This document shows, piece by piece, positions 32,865 to 40,637 of a stretch of DNA of 64,000 nt. How positions within the stretch are numbered: position 1 is the first letter of the stretch; the number at the start of each line of letters is the position of its first letter. The notes beneath the pieces were generated by a model. That model did not search any database. It was not told where the DNA came from and saw only the letters and a program-made list of their open reading frames with translations. Position numbers and translations under genes: made by a program. The DNA is from Magnimaribacter mokuoloeensis. Lineage in GTDB: Bacteria; Pseudomonadota; Gammaproteobacteria; Magnimaribacterales; Magnimaribacteraceae. The stretch is taken from NCBI GenBank assembly GCA_041860225.1, contig CP151794.1, forward strand, positions 1,488,001 through 1,552,000. The letters run 5' to 3'.

Positions 32865-32892
32865 ATTATAGGTGCCCTTTTTATATGGTCAA
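32865..32892 (-). promoter_or_regulatory. argD promoter with a -10 usable on both strands
   Basis: On the minus strand TTGACC (32892-32887) and TATAAT (32870-32865) are 16 bases apart, a near-consensus sigma-70 promoter for argD. On the plus strand the same bases read TATTAT (32864-32869), which could serve the divergent DUF2244 gene 16 bases downstream. The argD -35 overlaps the DUF2244 start codon. Confidence 0.6.
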
Positions 32893-33367
32893 AATCGAAA
32901 ACAATGCCCAAGATAGTATCTACCGCATACTCTTGCGTCCAAATAGATCAACCGACTGGAAAACAAGTTTACTCTTTATTTCTGTAATTGCATTTACCTG
33001 CTTAACCATTGGCATAGGTTTCGCCTTAGCGGGTGCGACGATGATATTACCTTTTGCTGGTTTGGAGATTATATTTGTAGCTACTTGTGTCTATTTAGTA
33101 ATGAAAAATACTTATAAACAAGAAGTAATAACATTGACTAAAGAAAAATTAAAAATAGAGAAGGGCGCAGGAAAAATAGATCAAGTGTGGGAATATTTCA
33201 GGATGTGGTCATTTGTTTCAGTTGAGAGACCTGAGCACCCTTGGTACCCAGCACATATCGTTGTATCTTCTAAAGGAGAGAGGGTTCCTATCGGAGACTT
33301 CTTGAATGAAGATGAGAAAGAGGAACTAGTAAAACATCTTGAAAGAATAATCCAGGAATTAAAATAA
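32885..33367 (+). CDS. DUF2244 integral membrane protein
   Basis: A 160-residue protein with two adjacent membrane segments (LLFISVIAFTCLTIGIGFAL and GLEIIFVATCVYLVM, about 29-75) followed by a soluble beta-rich domain. The phrases LLRPNRSTDWK and ILPFAGLEIIF are the DUF2244 signature. The family's function is unknown; members are often found with cytochrome oxidase genes, which are not seen here. No Shine-Dalgarno precedes the ATG. Its stop directly abuts that of the convergent ACAD. Confidence 0.88.
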   Translation: MVKIENNAQDSIYRILLRPNRSTDWKTSLLFISVIAFTCLTIGIGFALAGATMILPFAGLEIIFVATCVYLVMKNTYKQEVITLTKEKLKIEKGAGKIDQVWEYFRMWSFVSVERPEHPWYPAHIVVSSKGERVPIGDFLNEDEKEELVKHLERIIQELK

Positions 33368-34531
33368 CTAGTTTCTTTGATTAAACCTTTTTCCAACAAT
33401 TGCTGATGCAATATTAATTTTTTGTATATCTATTGTTCCTCCTGCAATGCCCCATCCCCATACGTCTCTGTATTTTCTTTCCATACCGTATTCTTTGTTA
33501 AATCCATATCCTCCCATGAGTTGCATTGCTGAAGCTACAACTTCTCTGGCGGTCTCATTTGAAAAACATTTTCCAACGCTAGATTCAAAAATACTTGGAA
33601 ACCCTTCTTGAGCATTATGAGCTGCTCTATGAATAAGTAGTCTAGAAGCTTCTACTTTCATTGCCATTTCAGCTAGTTTCATTTGAACAGCTTGAAATTC
33701 TACAATTTGCTTTCCAAATTGCTCTCTTTCTTGCACATAATCTATTGCATTTTCTAGCGCTCCAGAAGCCTGACCAAGGCACATAGTTGCATTTCCACAT
33801 CTCTCTAGATCAAATGCTTCCATTAACTTCTTAAAGCCACCATTTGCTTCAACTATAATATTTTCAGCAGGCACCTCAACATTATCAAAGTAAATATCAG
33901 CAGAAGGTATCCCATTCCAACCCATTAATTTTTCTTGTTGTCCAAAACTTAATCCTTCTGTCTCTTTTTCAACATATACAGCCCCGATTCCATTTGCTCC
34001 TGGTTCATCTGACATTCTGCAGTAAACAACATAGCCCTCAGAATGACCCCCTCCTGAGCACCATCTTTTAGTTCCATTAAGGATAATTTTATCGTTTTGC
34101 AGTACAGCCTTCGTTGTCAGATCAGTGAGGGCTGATCCAGCATTAGGCTCTGACATGGAAACAGCAACTACAATGTTCCCTTTACAAACTTCTGGAATAA
34201 CCTTTTGTTTTAATTCCTCAGAAGCAAAATGTTCTATAGCCTTCACTGGTCCTACGCAACTTTCGAAGATAGGAAATGCAACAGCTGAAGAGATTTTTGC
34301 AAACTCTTCCATAACAAGTAATGCATCTAGATTTGAAAGACCTAACCCACCATATTTTTCTGAAACATTGATACCAAGAAAACCCATATCAGAATATTTT
34401 TTTAGCCATTCTTTTGAAAGAGGTTCGCTGGTTTGTTCCATAGATTGTGCAACTTCAACCATTTCCTTTTGCGCAAAATTTCTTGCTGTTTCTTGAAGTT
34501 CTCTTTGTTGTTGTGTAAGTTTAAAGTCCAT
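33368..34531 (-). CDS. Acyl-CoA dehydrogenase
   Basis: A 387-residue ACAD. SMSEPNAGSALTDLTTKA and GTKRWCSGGG are the flavin and substrate segments. Helix G has Glu243-Arg244 (AFDLERCGNA), the isovaleryl-CoA-dehydrogenase-type base, so it should be active alone. VQEREQFGKQIVEFQAVQMK and QLMGGYGFNKEYGMERKYRD are typical. It follows a CaiB-type CoA-transferase by nine bases, with its own GGAG site. The pair probably activates a carboxylic acid by CoA transfer and then desaturates it. The substrate is unknown. Confidence 0.92.
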   Translation of the reverse strand: MDFKLTQQQRELQETARNFAQKEMVEVAQSMEQTSEPLSKEWLKKYSDMGFLGINVSEKYGGLGLSNLDALLVMEEFAKISSAVAFPIFESCVGPVKAIEHFASEELKQKVIPEVCKGNIVVAVSMSEPNAGSALTDLTTKAVLQNDKIILNGTKRWCSGGGHSEGYVVYCRMSDEPGANGIGAVYVEKETEGLSFGQQEKLMGWNGIPSADIYFDNVEVPAENIIVEANGGFKKLMEAFDLERCGNATMCLGQASGALENAIDYVQEREQFGKQIVEFQAVQMKLAEMAMKVEASRLLIHRAAHNAQEGFPSIFESSVGKCFSNETAREVVASAMQLMGGYGFNKEYGMERKYRDVWGWGIAGGTIDIQKINIASAIVGKRFNQRN

Positions 34532-34540
34532 ATAAATCTC

Positions 34541-35725
34541 CTAAATTATTCTTTCTGATTTCAGTTGTGTTATTTCATCTTGGCTATATCCCAATCCTGA
34601 AAGTATTTCTTCATTGTGTTCCCCTAATTGTGGTGATCTGCTTTTGATAACTCCAGGATTCTCTGATAATTCTACTGCTGGTCCAACTACTGAGTACTCT
34701 TTATCCATTGTTGGATAATTTAATTTTACGAAAGAGCCTTTTTTTAAAATATGTTTTTCCTTTAAGGTTTCACTTGCTTTAAGCACCTCTCCTACAGGAA
34801 TTCTAGAGCCTTCTAATTCCATTATCGCCTCTTTTGAAGTCCTTTCGGCGCACCATTCTGACATTCTTTCACTAATTAAATGTCCATTTTCCCCTCTACT
34901 CAAATCATCTTTAAATCTTTTATCTTCGAGCCAATCCTTTTCTCCCATTAGATTAACCCATCTTTCAAAAAGAGGACCGCCAACTGTTTGTACAAGTATC
35001 CAGCCATCCTTTGTCTTAAATGTATCCGATGGTCCAGAGGTTTGCGCTCTATTAAGAGAGGCTACTCTGTTTATGTTTAATATCTCTTGCTCAATTAAAA
35101 GACTATTTGTTGTTGTTAGAGCTGTCTGAAGAAGGGATGTTTGAACTCTTTGACCTTTACCCGTTTTTTGCTTCTCTAGATATGCCAAAAGAGTTCCAAA
35201 TGCAGCCAGTGAAGCACTACAAAAATCAACATAAGGAGCATAAGCCTTCGTTGGTTGCTCAGGTTCTCCGGTCATATCCATTGCTCCTGACATTGCTTGT
35301 GCTACTCCATCAAAGCCCACTCGTTCGGCATATGGTCCAGTTGTGCCAAAAGCAGTGTTGGAAGTAAGAATTATCCCAGGATTTATTTCCTTTAGCTCTT
35401 CGTAATCAAGACCCATAGATTTTAAGGTTTGCTCAGGAAGATTGGCTATGACTATGTCGGATTTTTGTACAAGTTTCTTAACTATTTCCTGACCTTTTTC
35501 CTTAGTTGGATTCAAGGTTAAACCTAATTTATTTCTATTTAATTGAAGGAACATAGCTCCTTGTCCGTCCTCACTTACAGGTGTGACATATCTATCTTCA
35601 CTGCCATTAACTCTTTCTATCCTAATTACTTCAGCACCGTAATCTGCTAGTAGTGCACCACAAAAAGGTCCTGCAATGTACCTTCCAAAATCTAAAACTT
35701 TTACACCTTCCAAAACTCCACTCAT
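34541..35725 (-). CDS. Family III CoA-transferase (CaiB/BaiF-like)
   Basis: A 394-residue enzyme. VLDFGRYIAGPFCGALLADY at the N-terminus and IRIERVNGSEDR form the CoA-binding fold. Asp167 (YVDFCSASLAAFG) is at the position of the catalytic Asp169 of formyl-CoA transferase, which forms a mixed anhydride with the substrate. The family moves CoA between carboxylic acids such as carnitine, bile acids or dicarboxylates. It is the first gene of an operon with the ACAD at 33368-34531 and follows an AAGGA ribosome binding site. Confidence 0.92.
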   Translation of the reverse strand: MSGVLEGVKVLDFGRYIAGPFCGALLADYGAEVIRIERVNGSEDRYVTPVSEDGQGAMFLQLNRNKLGLTLNPTKEKGQEIVKKLVQKSDIVIANLPEQTLKSMGLDYEELKEINPGIILTSNTAFGTTGPYAERVGFDGVAQAMSGAMDMTGEPEQPTKAYAPYVDFCSASLAAFGTLLAYLEKQKTGKGQRVQTSLLQTALTTTNSLLIEQEILNINRVASLNRAQTSGPSDTFKTKDGWILVQTVGGPLFERWVNLMGEKDWLEDKRFKDDLSRGENGHLISERMSEWCAERTSKEAIMELEGSRIPVGEVLKASETLKEKHILKKGSFVKLNYPTMDKEYSVVGPAVELSENPGVIKSRSPQLGEHNEEILSGLGYSQDEITQLKSERII

Positions 35726-35781
35726 ATTATTTGCTTCCTTAATAATTTTAAGTTCGATATTTATTTCGAGTCTTGAGCGAT

Positions 35782-35787
35782 TATAAT
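35782..35787 (+). promoter_or_regulatory. -10 box giving a predicted leaderless start
   Basis: An exact TATAAT is followed by six bases and then the ATG at 35794, so transcription would begin on the start codon. No recognisable -35 was found. Confidence 0.4.
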
Positions 35788-35793
35788 CAAGGT

Positions 35794-36201
35794 ATGACAG
35801 ATCAAGAAATACCTGAGGGCTTTAAAGAACTTAAAATTCCTCAACCCCATATAGAAAATTTGGGTCCCGGTTTTTATAAAAAAGAAGACGATCAATTATT
35901 TATGATCTTTTTCGTAAAAAAAGAGCATAGTAATTTCTATGAATCAGCGCATGGAGGTGCGCTTATGGCTTTAGCTGATTTTTGCATGACTTCTTCAATG
36001 ATGAAGGATCGAAATAGCTTAGTAACCACAGTAAGCTTCCATACTGAGTTTTTAGCTCCAGCTCCAATAGGGAGTATGTTGCTAATCCGCTGCAGACCTA
36101 CCAAGATTGGAAAGTCATTAGGTTTTTCAGAAGGAGACATTACTGTTGATGGCAAGACCGTTATAACCTTTGGAGGAGTTGGCAAAATACTCAAATCATG
36201 A
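35794..36201 (+). CDS. Hotdog-fold thioesterase (PaaI-like)
   Basis: A 135-residue single hotdog domain starting at ATG 35794; an in-frame TTG at 35773 is unlikely because it lies upstream of the -10 box. HGGALMALADFCMTSSMM carries the catalytic Asp-containing helix of PaaI-type acyl-CoA thioesterases. VSFHTEFLAPAPIGSMLLI is the following strand pair. Its stop overlaps the next gene's start (ATGA), so it is coupled to the reductase-like gene. It is divergent from the CaiB-type CoA-transferase. Confidence 0.85.
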   Translation: MTDQEIPEGFKELKIPQPHIENLGPGFYKKEDDQLFMIFFVKKEHSNFYESAHGGALMALADFCMTSSMMKDRNSLVTTVSFHTEFLAPAPIGSMLLIRCRPTKIGKSLGFSEGDITVDGKTVITFGGVGKILKS

Positions 36202-37379
36202 TGGAAAGAAAATACGAAATAATTCTTTACGGTGCAACTGGATTCACAGGGCAAATTTGCTGTAAGTATTTAAGGGATAACTATAGCGATTTAACCTGGG
36301 CGGTAGCCGGCAGAAACAAAGATAAGTTAGAACAAGTTAAATCTGATTACGAACTAGAATGCGATGTGATTGTTGCTGACGGTGGTGATCTAGAGTCACT
36401 GAAATCATTAGCTAGTCAAACTAAAGTTGTTTTATCAACGGCAGGTCCTTTTGCAAGATATGGCTCCTTACTCGTGCAAGCATGTGTAGAAGAGGGAACG
36501 CATTACACAGATATAACAGGAGAAAATCATTGGGTTAGAGGGTTAATTGATAAACATCATTCCGAAGCGGCAGCAAAGGGTATCAGAATTATCCCTTCGT
36601 GTGGTTATGATTCCATCCCCTCAGACCTGGGAGCTTTTTTTACTATCTCACAATTAAATAAGCCGGTTACTAGAGTTGATGTTTATCACGAGGCTCAAGG
36701 TGGAGCCTCTGGGGGTACAACCGAAACTATTTTCACTATGGATGGGTTGACTAAAGAAATGAGAGATCCGTTTGTTCTGAATCCTCTTGATACTGTCACC
36801 GAGGAGCAAAGACAAAAATCTAAAGATGGATTTGTGATAGAACAAGTAGAAGGGCTTGATGGTTGGTCTGGCATAGGCATGATGGCTGTTGCCAATACTA
36901 GAGTTGTAAGGAGATCTGCGGCTTTAATGGAACAGAATCAAAAATCCTACGGACCTAATTTTACCTTTGGTGAACATGGTTTATTTGCAACTAAGAGAAT
37001 GGCTAGATTGGCCTCATATAGTTCAATTATTGCATTTCTTGTATTAGCCACTCCACTGAAGAGATTAGTAAGACCTTTTCTTCCAAAACCAGGAGAAGGA
37101 CCTAGTCAGGAAACGCAAGATAACGGATGGTTTAGAGCTACATTTGTGGCTTATTCCGATGATAATGAGAAAAAGATTTGCTCTATGTATGGATCAGGAG
37201 ATCCTGGATATAAGTCTACCGCGAAGCTTGTGTGTGAATCGGCTCTTTCTTTAGCCAGGTCAGCGGATTTACCAGGTGGAAGTGAGTATGGAGGAGTGCT
37301 TACTTCTGCAGTAGGCTTAGGAGATATATTAATAGAAAGGTTAAGCAATAAGGAAATAGAATTTAAGGTTCTTAATTAA
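36198..37379 (+). CDS. Saccharopine-dehydrogenase-like reductase
   Basis: A 393-residue protein with an N-terminal Rossmann fold (IILYGATGFTGQICCKYL). VVLSTAGPFARYGSLLVQAC and YTDITGENHWVRGLI are hallmarks of the group that includes trans-acting enoyl reductases and saccharopine-dehydrogenase-like lipid enzymes. A hydrophobic stretch (SSIIAFLVLATPLKRLV) near 275-290 may touch membrane, as in eukaryotic SCCPDH. It is likely an NAD(P)-dependent reductase of a lipid intermediate. It is coupled to the thioesterase gene upstream, and its stop overlaps that of the convergent phosphofructokinase (TTAA). Confidence 0.85.
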   Translation: MMERKYEIILYGATGFTGQICCKYLRDNYSDLTWAVAGRNKDKLEQVKSDYELECDVIVADGGDLESLKSLASQTKVVLSTAGPFARYGSLLVQACVEEGTHYTDITGENHWVRGLIDKHHSEAAAKGIRIIPSCGYDSIPSDLGAFFTISQLNKPVTRVDVYHEAQGGASGGTTETIFTMDGLTKEMRDPFVLNPLDTVTEEQRQKSKDGFVIEQVEGLDGWSGIGMMAVANTRVVRRSAALMEQNQKSYGPNFTFGEHGLFATKRMARLASYSSIIAFLVLATPLKRLVRPFLPKPGEGPSQETQDNGWFRATFVAYSDDNEKKICSMYGSGDPGYKSTAKLVCESALSLARSADLPGGSEYGGVLTSAVGLGDILIERLSNKEIEFKVLN

Positions 37380-38632
37380 ATTTTAAAATTCTTAAGCTTT
37401 TTCCTGACAAGTTTATTCTTGAGATGGGCTGTTTGTATTACACCTTCTTCAAAAGGAGCCCAAGCTTCGCCCTGAATTAAGGGGCTCAGATAATTTTTAC
37501 AAGCAGCAGTTATGCCGAAGCCATCTTTGGAAATGAAATTTTTTGGCATTTTTTTCTCAACGTTAGCTACTTTAGATAATTCAATTTTACCCACTTCCCA
37601 AGAATAAGGTTTTGCCTTCTTTCTTACGATGATTGGCATAATTGAATTTTCACCGGCAGCAGCATATTCAACAGCTGCTTTTCCAACAGCATAAGCCTGA
37701 TCTAAATCCACTTGTGATGAAATATGTCTTGCTGATCTTTGCAGGTAATCAGAAACAGCCCAGTGATATTTCAGCCCCAATTTTTTGCTAACCATCTCTG
37801 CAACAGTTGGTGCTACACCACCCAGTTGTTTATGTCCAAATGAATCAACTGTTCCTGCATCGGCTAGGAATTCGCCATTTTTATATCTAGCGCCTTCAGA
37901 AACCACAATGACACAATAGTCTTCTTGTTTTATGACTTCTTTTACTCTCTTTAGGAATTTATTTTCATTGAAAGGAACTTCGGGTAATAAAATAATATGA
38001 GGTGCTGAATTTTCTTTATTTTTAGCTAGGCCCGATGCTGCTGCCAACCATCCTGCATGCCTTCCCATTACTTCAAAGATGAATACTTTGGTCGAGCTTT
38101 TAGACATGCTTTTTACGTCTAGAGCTGCCTCTTTCGTAGAGGTAGCAATATATTTTGCTACCGATCCAAAACCCGGACAGTTATCTGTAAAGGGCAGATC
38201 ATTATCAATTGTCTTAGGAATACCAATACAAGTTACTGGAAATCCAGCCTCTTTCGTGTATTGAGCTATCTTATTCGAAGTATCTTGAGAGTCTCCGCCG
38301 CCATTATAGAAAAAGTATCCAATATCATGAGCTTTAAAGACTTCTATCAGCCTTTTGTATTCTCTTTTGCTTTCTTTAACATTTTTTAATTTGTGTCTGC
38401 AAGATCCAAATGCTCCTCCTGGAGTATGCTTTAATTTTTTTATTTCTTTAAGATCTTCGAGATTGGTGTCAATAAGATCCTCATTCAGAATTCCAACTAT
38501 TCCGTCTTTTCCTGCATAAAGCTTATTAATTTTTTTAGACTTTCGAGCAGTTTCTATAACTGCACAAGCGGTAGTGTTAATAACTGAAGTTACACCTCCA
38601 GACTGAGCATAGATAGCGTTCTTGGCTTTCAT
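37376..38632 (-). CDS. pfp: Phosphofructokinase, probably pyrophosphate-dependent
   Basis: A 418-residue enzyme when started at ATG 38632; ATG 38641 is possible, and the open frame to 38716 would run into mpl. NAIYAQSGGVTSVINTTACA is the N-terminal nucleotide loop. GGGDSQDTSNK and PKTIDNDLP stand in place of the GGDGS and PGTIDND of ATP enzymes; the Lys in PKTIDND is typical of PPi-dependent members. FEVMGRHAGWLAAA and SEGARY bind fructose 6-phosphate. PPi-PFK is reversible and can replace both phosphofructokinase and bisphosphatase. Confidence 0.87.
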   Translation of the reverse strand: MKAKNAIYAQSGGVTSVINTTACAVIETARKSKKINKLYAGKDGIVGILNEDLIDTNLEDLKEIKKLKHTPGGAFGSCRHKLKNVKESKREYKRLIEVFKAHDIGYFFYNGGGDSQDTSNKIAQYTKEAGFPVTCIGIPKTIDNDLPFTDNCPGFGSVAKYIATSTKEAALDVKSMSKSSTKVFIFEVMGRHAGWLAAASGLAKNKENSAPHIILLPEVPFNENKFLKRVKEVIKQEDYCVIVVSEGARYKNGEFLADAGTVDSFGHKQLGGVAPTVAEMVSKKLGLKYHWAVSDYLQRSARHISSQVDLDQAYAVGKAAVEYAAAGENSIMPIIVRKKAKPYSWEVGKIELSKVANVEKKMPKNFISKDGFGITAACKNYLSPLIQGEAWAPFEEGVIQTAHLKNKLVRKKLKNFKI

Positions 38633-38639
38633 CGTTCGC

Positions 38640-38645
38640 ATGATA
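38640..38645 (-). promoter_or_regulatory. Possible -10 box of pfp
   Basis: TATCAT on the minus strand ends seven bases before the ATG at 38632, so transcription could start on or next to the start codon. It is five of six to consensus, with no clear -35. Confidence 0.3.
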
Positions 38646-38683
38646 CTTGAAAACAAATCTATCTTGTAATCATTCTTGATAGT

Positions 38684-38689
38684 TATAAT
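38684..38689 (+). promoter_or_regulatory. -10 box giving a predicted leaderless mpl mRNA
   Basis: An exact TATAAT, six bases and then the mpl ATG at 38696. No Shine-Dalgarno is present. A weak TTG-containing element lies about 15-18 bases upstream. Confidence 0.4.
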
Positions 38690-38695
38690 GAATTC

Positions 38696-40045
38696 ATGTC
38701 TAAGGAAAGAGTGCATATACTCGGAATCTGTGGAACTTTCATGGGTGGGCTAGCTTTACTTGGAAAAGAGCAGGGCTTAGAAATTTCAGGTTGTGACTTA
38801 AACATCTACCCTCCGATGTCAGACCATTTACATGAGATGGGTATAGACATTTCTGAAGGTTACGACCCTTCTAAGCTTCCTGAAGCTGATTGTTATGTAA
38901 TTGGAAATTCTATTTCAAGAGGCAATCCAGCTTTAGAGTTTTTGTTATCCAAAAAGGCCAATCTAATATCAGGACCAGACTGGCTCTATAAAACAGTTCT
39001 AAAAAATAAGAGGGTCATTGCTGTATCAGGAACCCACGGGAAAACTTCAACAACAGCTATGATCGCTTGGATATTTGAAGATCATAATATTGATGTTGGG
39101 TATTTAATTGCTGGCAAGCCAAAGGACTTCGAAAAGTCTGCTAGGCTCGGTGAACAAGATATATTCGTCATAGAGGCAGACGAGTACGATACAGCTTTCT
39201 TCGATAAAAGATCAAAATTTATTCACTACAAACCCGATACTTTAATTATTAATAACTTAGAATTTGATCATGGAGATATTTTTCCAGATCTATCTTTTAT
39301 CTTTAGAGAATTTCATCATTTAATAAGAATTCTTAATGAAGAGGCTCAAATTATCTTTCCAACAGATGATTTGAATATAGCAAAGGTTCTAAATATGGGC
39401 TGCTGGAGTAAATTGATAAGCTATGGAGTTGACGGCAATCATGAGAATGCTATCAGTTTAAAAGATCCAACAAATATAACTTTTACGATCAAAGATGAAA
39501 CAGGCGATTTAGATTGGGATATGTATGGAGAACATAATGCTAGGAATGCCATGGCTGCAGCTTTGGCAGTAAACCAATATGGCATTTCTCTTGAGAGTGC
39601 ACTTGTTTCATTAAGAAATTTTTCGGGTGTTTCAAAGCGACAAGATATCCTTATAAATTCAGAAAGATTATTGTTGATTGAGGATTTTGCACACCATCCA
39701 ACTGCAATAAAAACAACCTTAGAAGGTATAAAGCAAAAGTATCCTACTCGACGTTTGGTGGCAGTAATAGAGTTAAGATCTAATACTATGAAATCTGGAT
39801 ATCATGATGATCATCTGATTGAATCTGTCTCTCTTGCTGATGAAGTTTTCTGGAAGAGTGAGGATTTTGAGCAAGTTGAAGGTTTGGTCAGTAAGAAAAA
39901 ATCAAATTCAAAACAAATAATTAATGTGGATTCATTTATAGAAGATTTTGATTCTATATCTTCACCAGGTGATATTTTTATAATTATGTCCAATGGAAAT
40001 TTTGATGATATTTCTAAAAAGATTATTAAAAAGATAAATGACTAA
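38696..40045 (+). CDS. mpl: Murein peptide ligase Mpl
   Basis: A 449-residue Mur-ligase family enzyme that joins recycled tripeptide (L-Ala-gamma-D-Glu-meso-DAP) to UDP-MurNAc. The N-terminal Rossmann segment VHILGICGTFMGGLALLGKE is Mpl-like rather than MurC-like. The ATP loop is AVSGTHGKTSTTAMIAW; EADEYDTAFFDKRSKFIHY and NNLEFDHGDIF are conserved Mpl motifs. EDFAHHPTAIKTTLEGIK lies in the C-terminal domain. It belongs to cytoplasmic peptidoglycan recycling. It overlaps the next gene by eight bases. Confidence 0.95.
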   Translation: MSKERVHILGICGTFMGGLALLGKEQGLEISGCDLNIYPPMSDHLHEMGIDISEGYDPSKLPEADCYVIGNSISRGNPALEFLLSKKANLISGPDWLYKTVLKNKRVIAVSGTHGKTSTTAMIAWIFEDHNIDVGYLIAGKPKDFEKSARLGEQDIFVIEADEYDTAFFDKRSKFIHYKPDTLIINNLEFDHGDIFPDLSFIFREFHHLIRILNEEAQIIFPTDDLNIAKVLNMGCWSKLISYGVDGNHENAISLKDPTNITFTIKDETGDLDWDMYGEHNARNAMAAALAVNQYGISLESALVSLRNFSGVSKRQDILINSERLLLIEDFAHHPTAIKTTLEGIKQKYPTRRLVAVIELRSNTMKSGYHDDHLIESVSLADEVFWKSEDFEQVEGLVSKKKSNSKQIINVDSFIEDFDSISSPGDIFIIMSNGNFDDISKKIIKKIND

Positions 40046-40637
40046 CCAAGAAACAGTCTCACCATTATTCCCTCTGACAATTAATGTTTTACCAGGAGCT
40101 TTATTACCTCTGCAAATATTCGAGCCGAGATATATTGATATGGTCAAGAGCAGCCTGAGCAAATCTGAAGGTTTTTGTATTGTCTTATCCATGCAAGAAA
40201 ATACTCCTGAAGAGAGTCAATCTGGTTTACTTCGCAATATTGCAACCTATGTCGAAATCATTGACTTCAATCAGTTAGATAATGGCCTCTTAGGCATTAC
40301 CGTTCAGGGTAAACAAAAGGTAGTTATTGAAGATACGTGGGAACAAGATGATCAACTATTAATTGGCAAGATAAAGAAAATTAAAGAAGAAGATAGTGAT
40401 TTGTCAATAGATTCAAAGTATGTTGATTTATGGGATATGGTAAAAGAAATAACTAATCATCCTGAAATTAAGAAACTCAATTTAGACTTAGATCTTAATA
40501 GTTCAATTAGTGTCAGCTACATACTAGCAAGCGTATTACCATTAAGGCCTGTAGAAAAACAAACAATCCTAGAATTTGAGGATCCCAGGGACAAACTCGA
40601 TTACTTGAAAGAAATTATAAAGAAGTTGGGTGGATAA
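40038..40637 (+). CDS. Lon N-terminal-domain (LON substrate-binding) protein
   Basis: A 199-residue protein made only of the LON N-domain fold. SPLFPLTINVLPGALLPLQI followed by FEPRY is the family signature, and DPRDKLDYLKEIIKKLG is near the end. Neither ATPase nor protease domain is present, so it is not the Lon protease. Stand-alone members are widespread with unclear function. It overlaps mpl by eight bases and directly abuts, stop to stop, the convergent carotenoid oxygenase gene. Confidence 0.9.
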   Translation: MTNQETVSPLFPLTINVLPGALLPLQIFEPRYIDMVKSSLSKSEGFCIVLSMQENTPEESQSGLLRNIATYVEIIDFNQLDNGLLGITVQGKQKVVIEDTWEQDDQLLIGKIKKIKEEDSDLSIDSKYVDLWDMVKEITNHPEIKKLNLDLDLNSSISVSYILASVLPLRPVEKQTILEFEDPRDKLDYLKEIIKKLGG

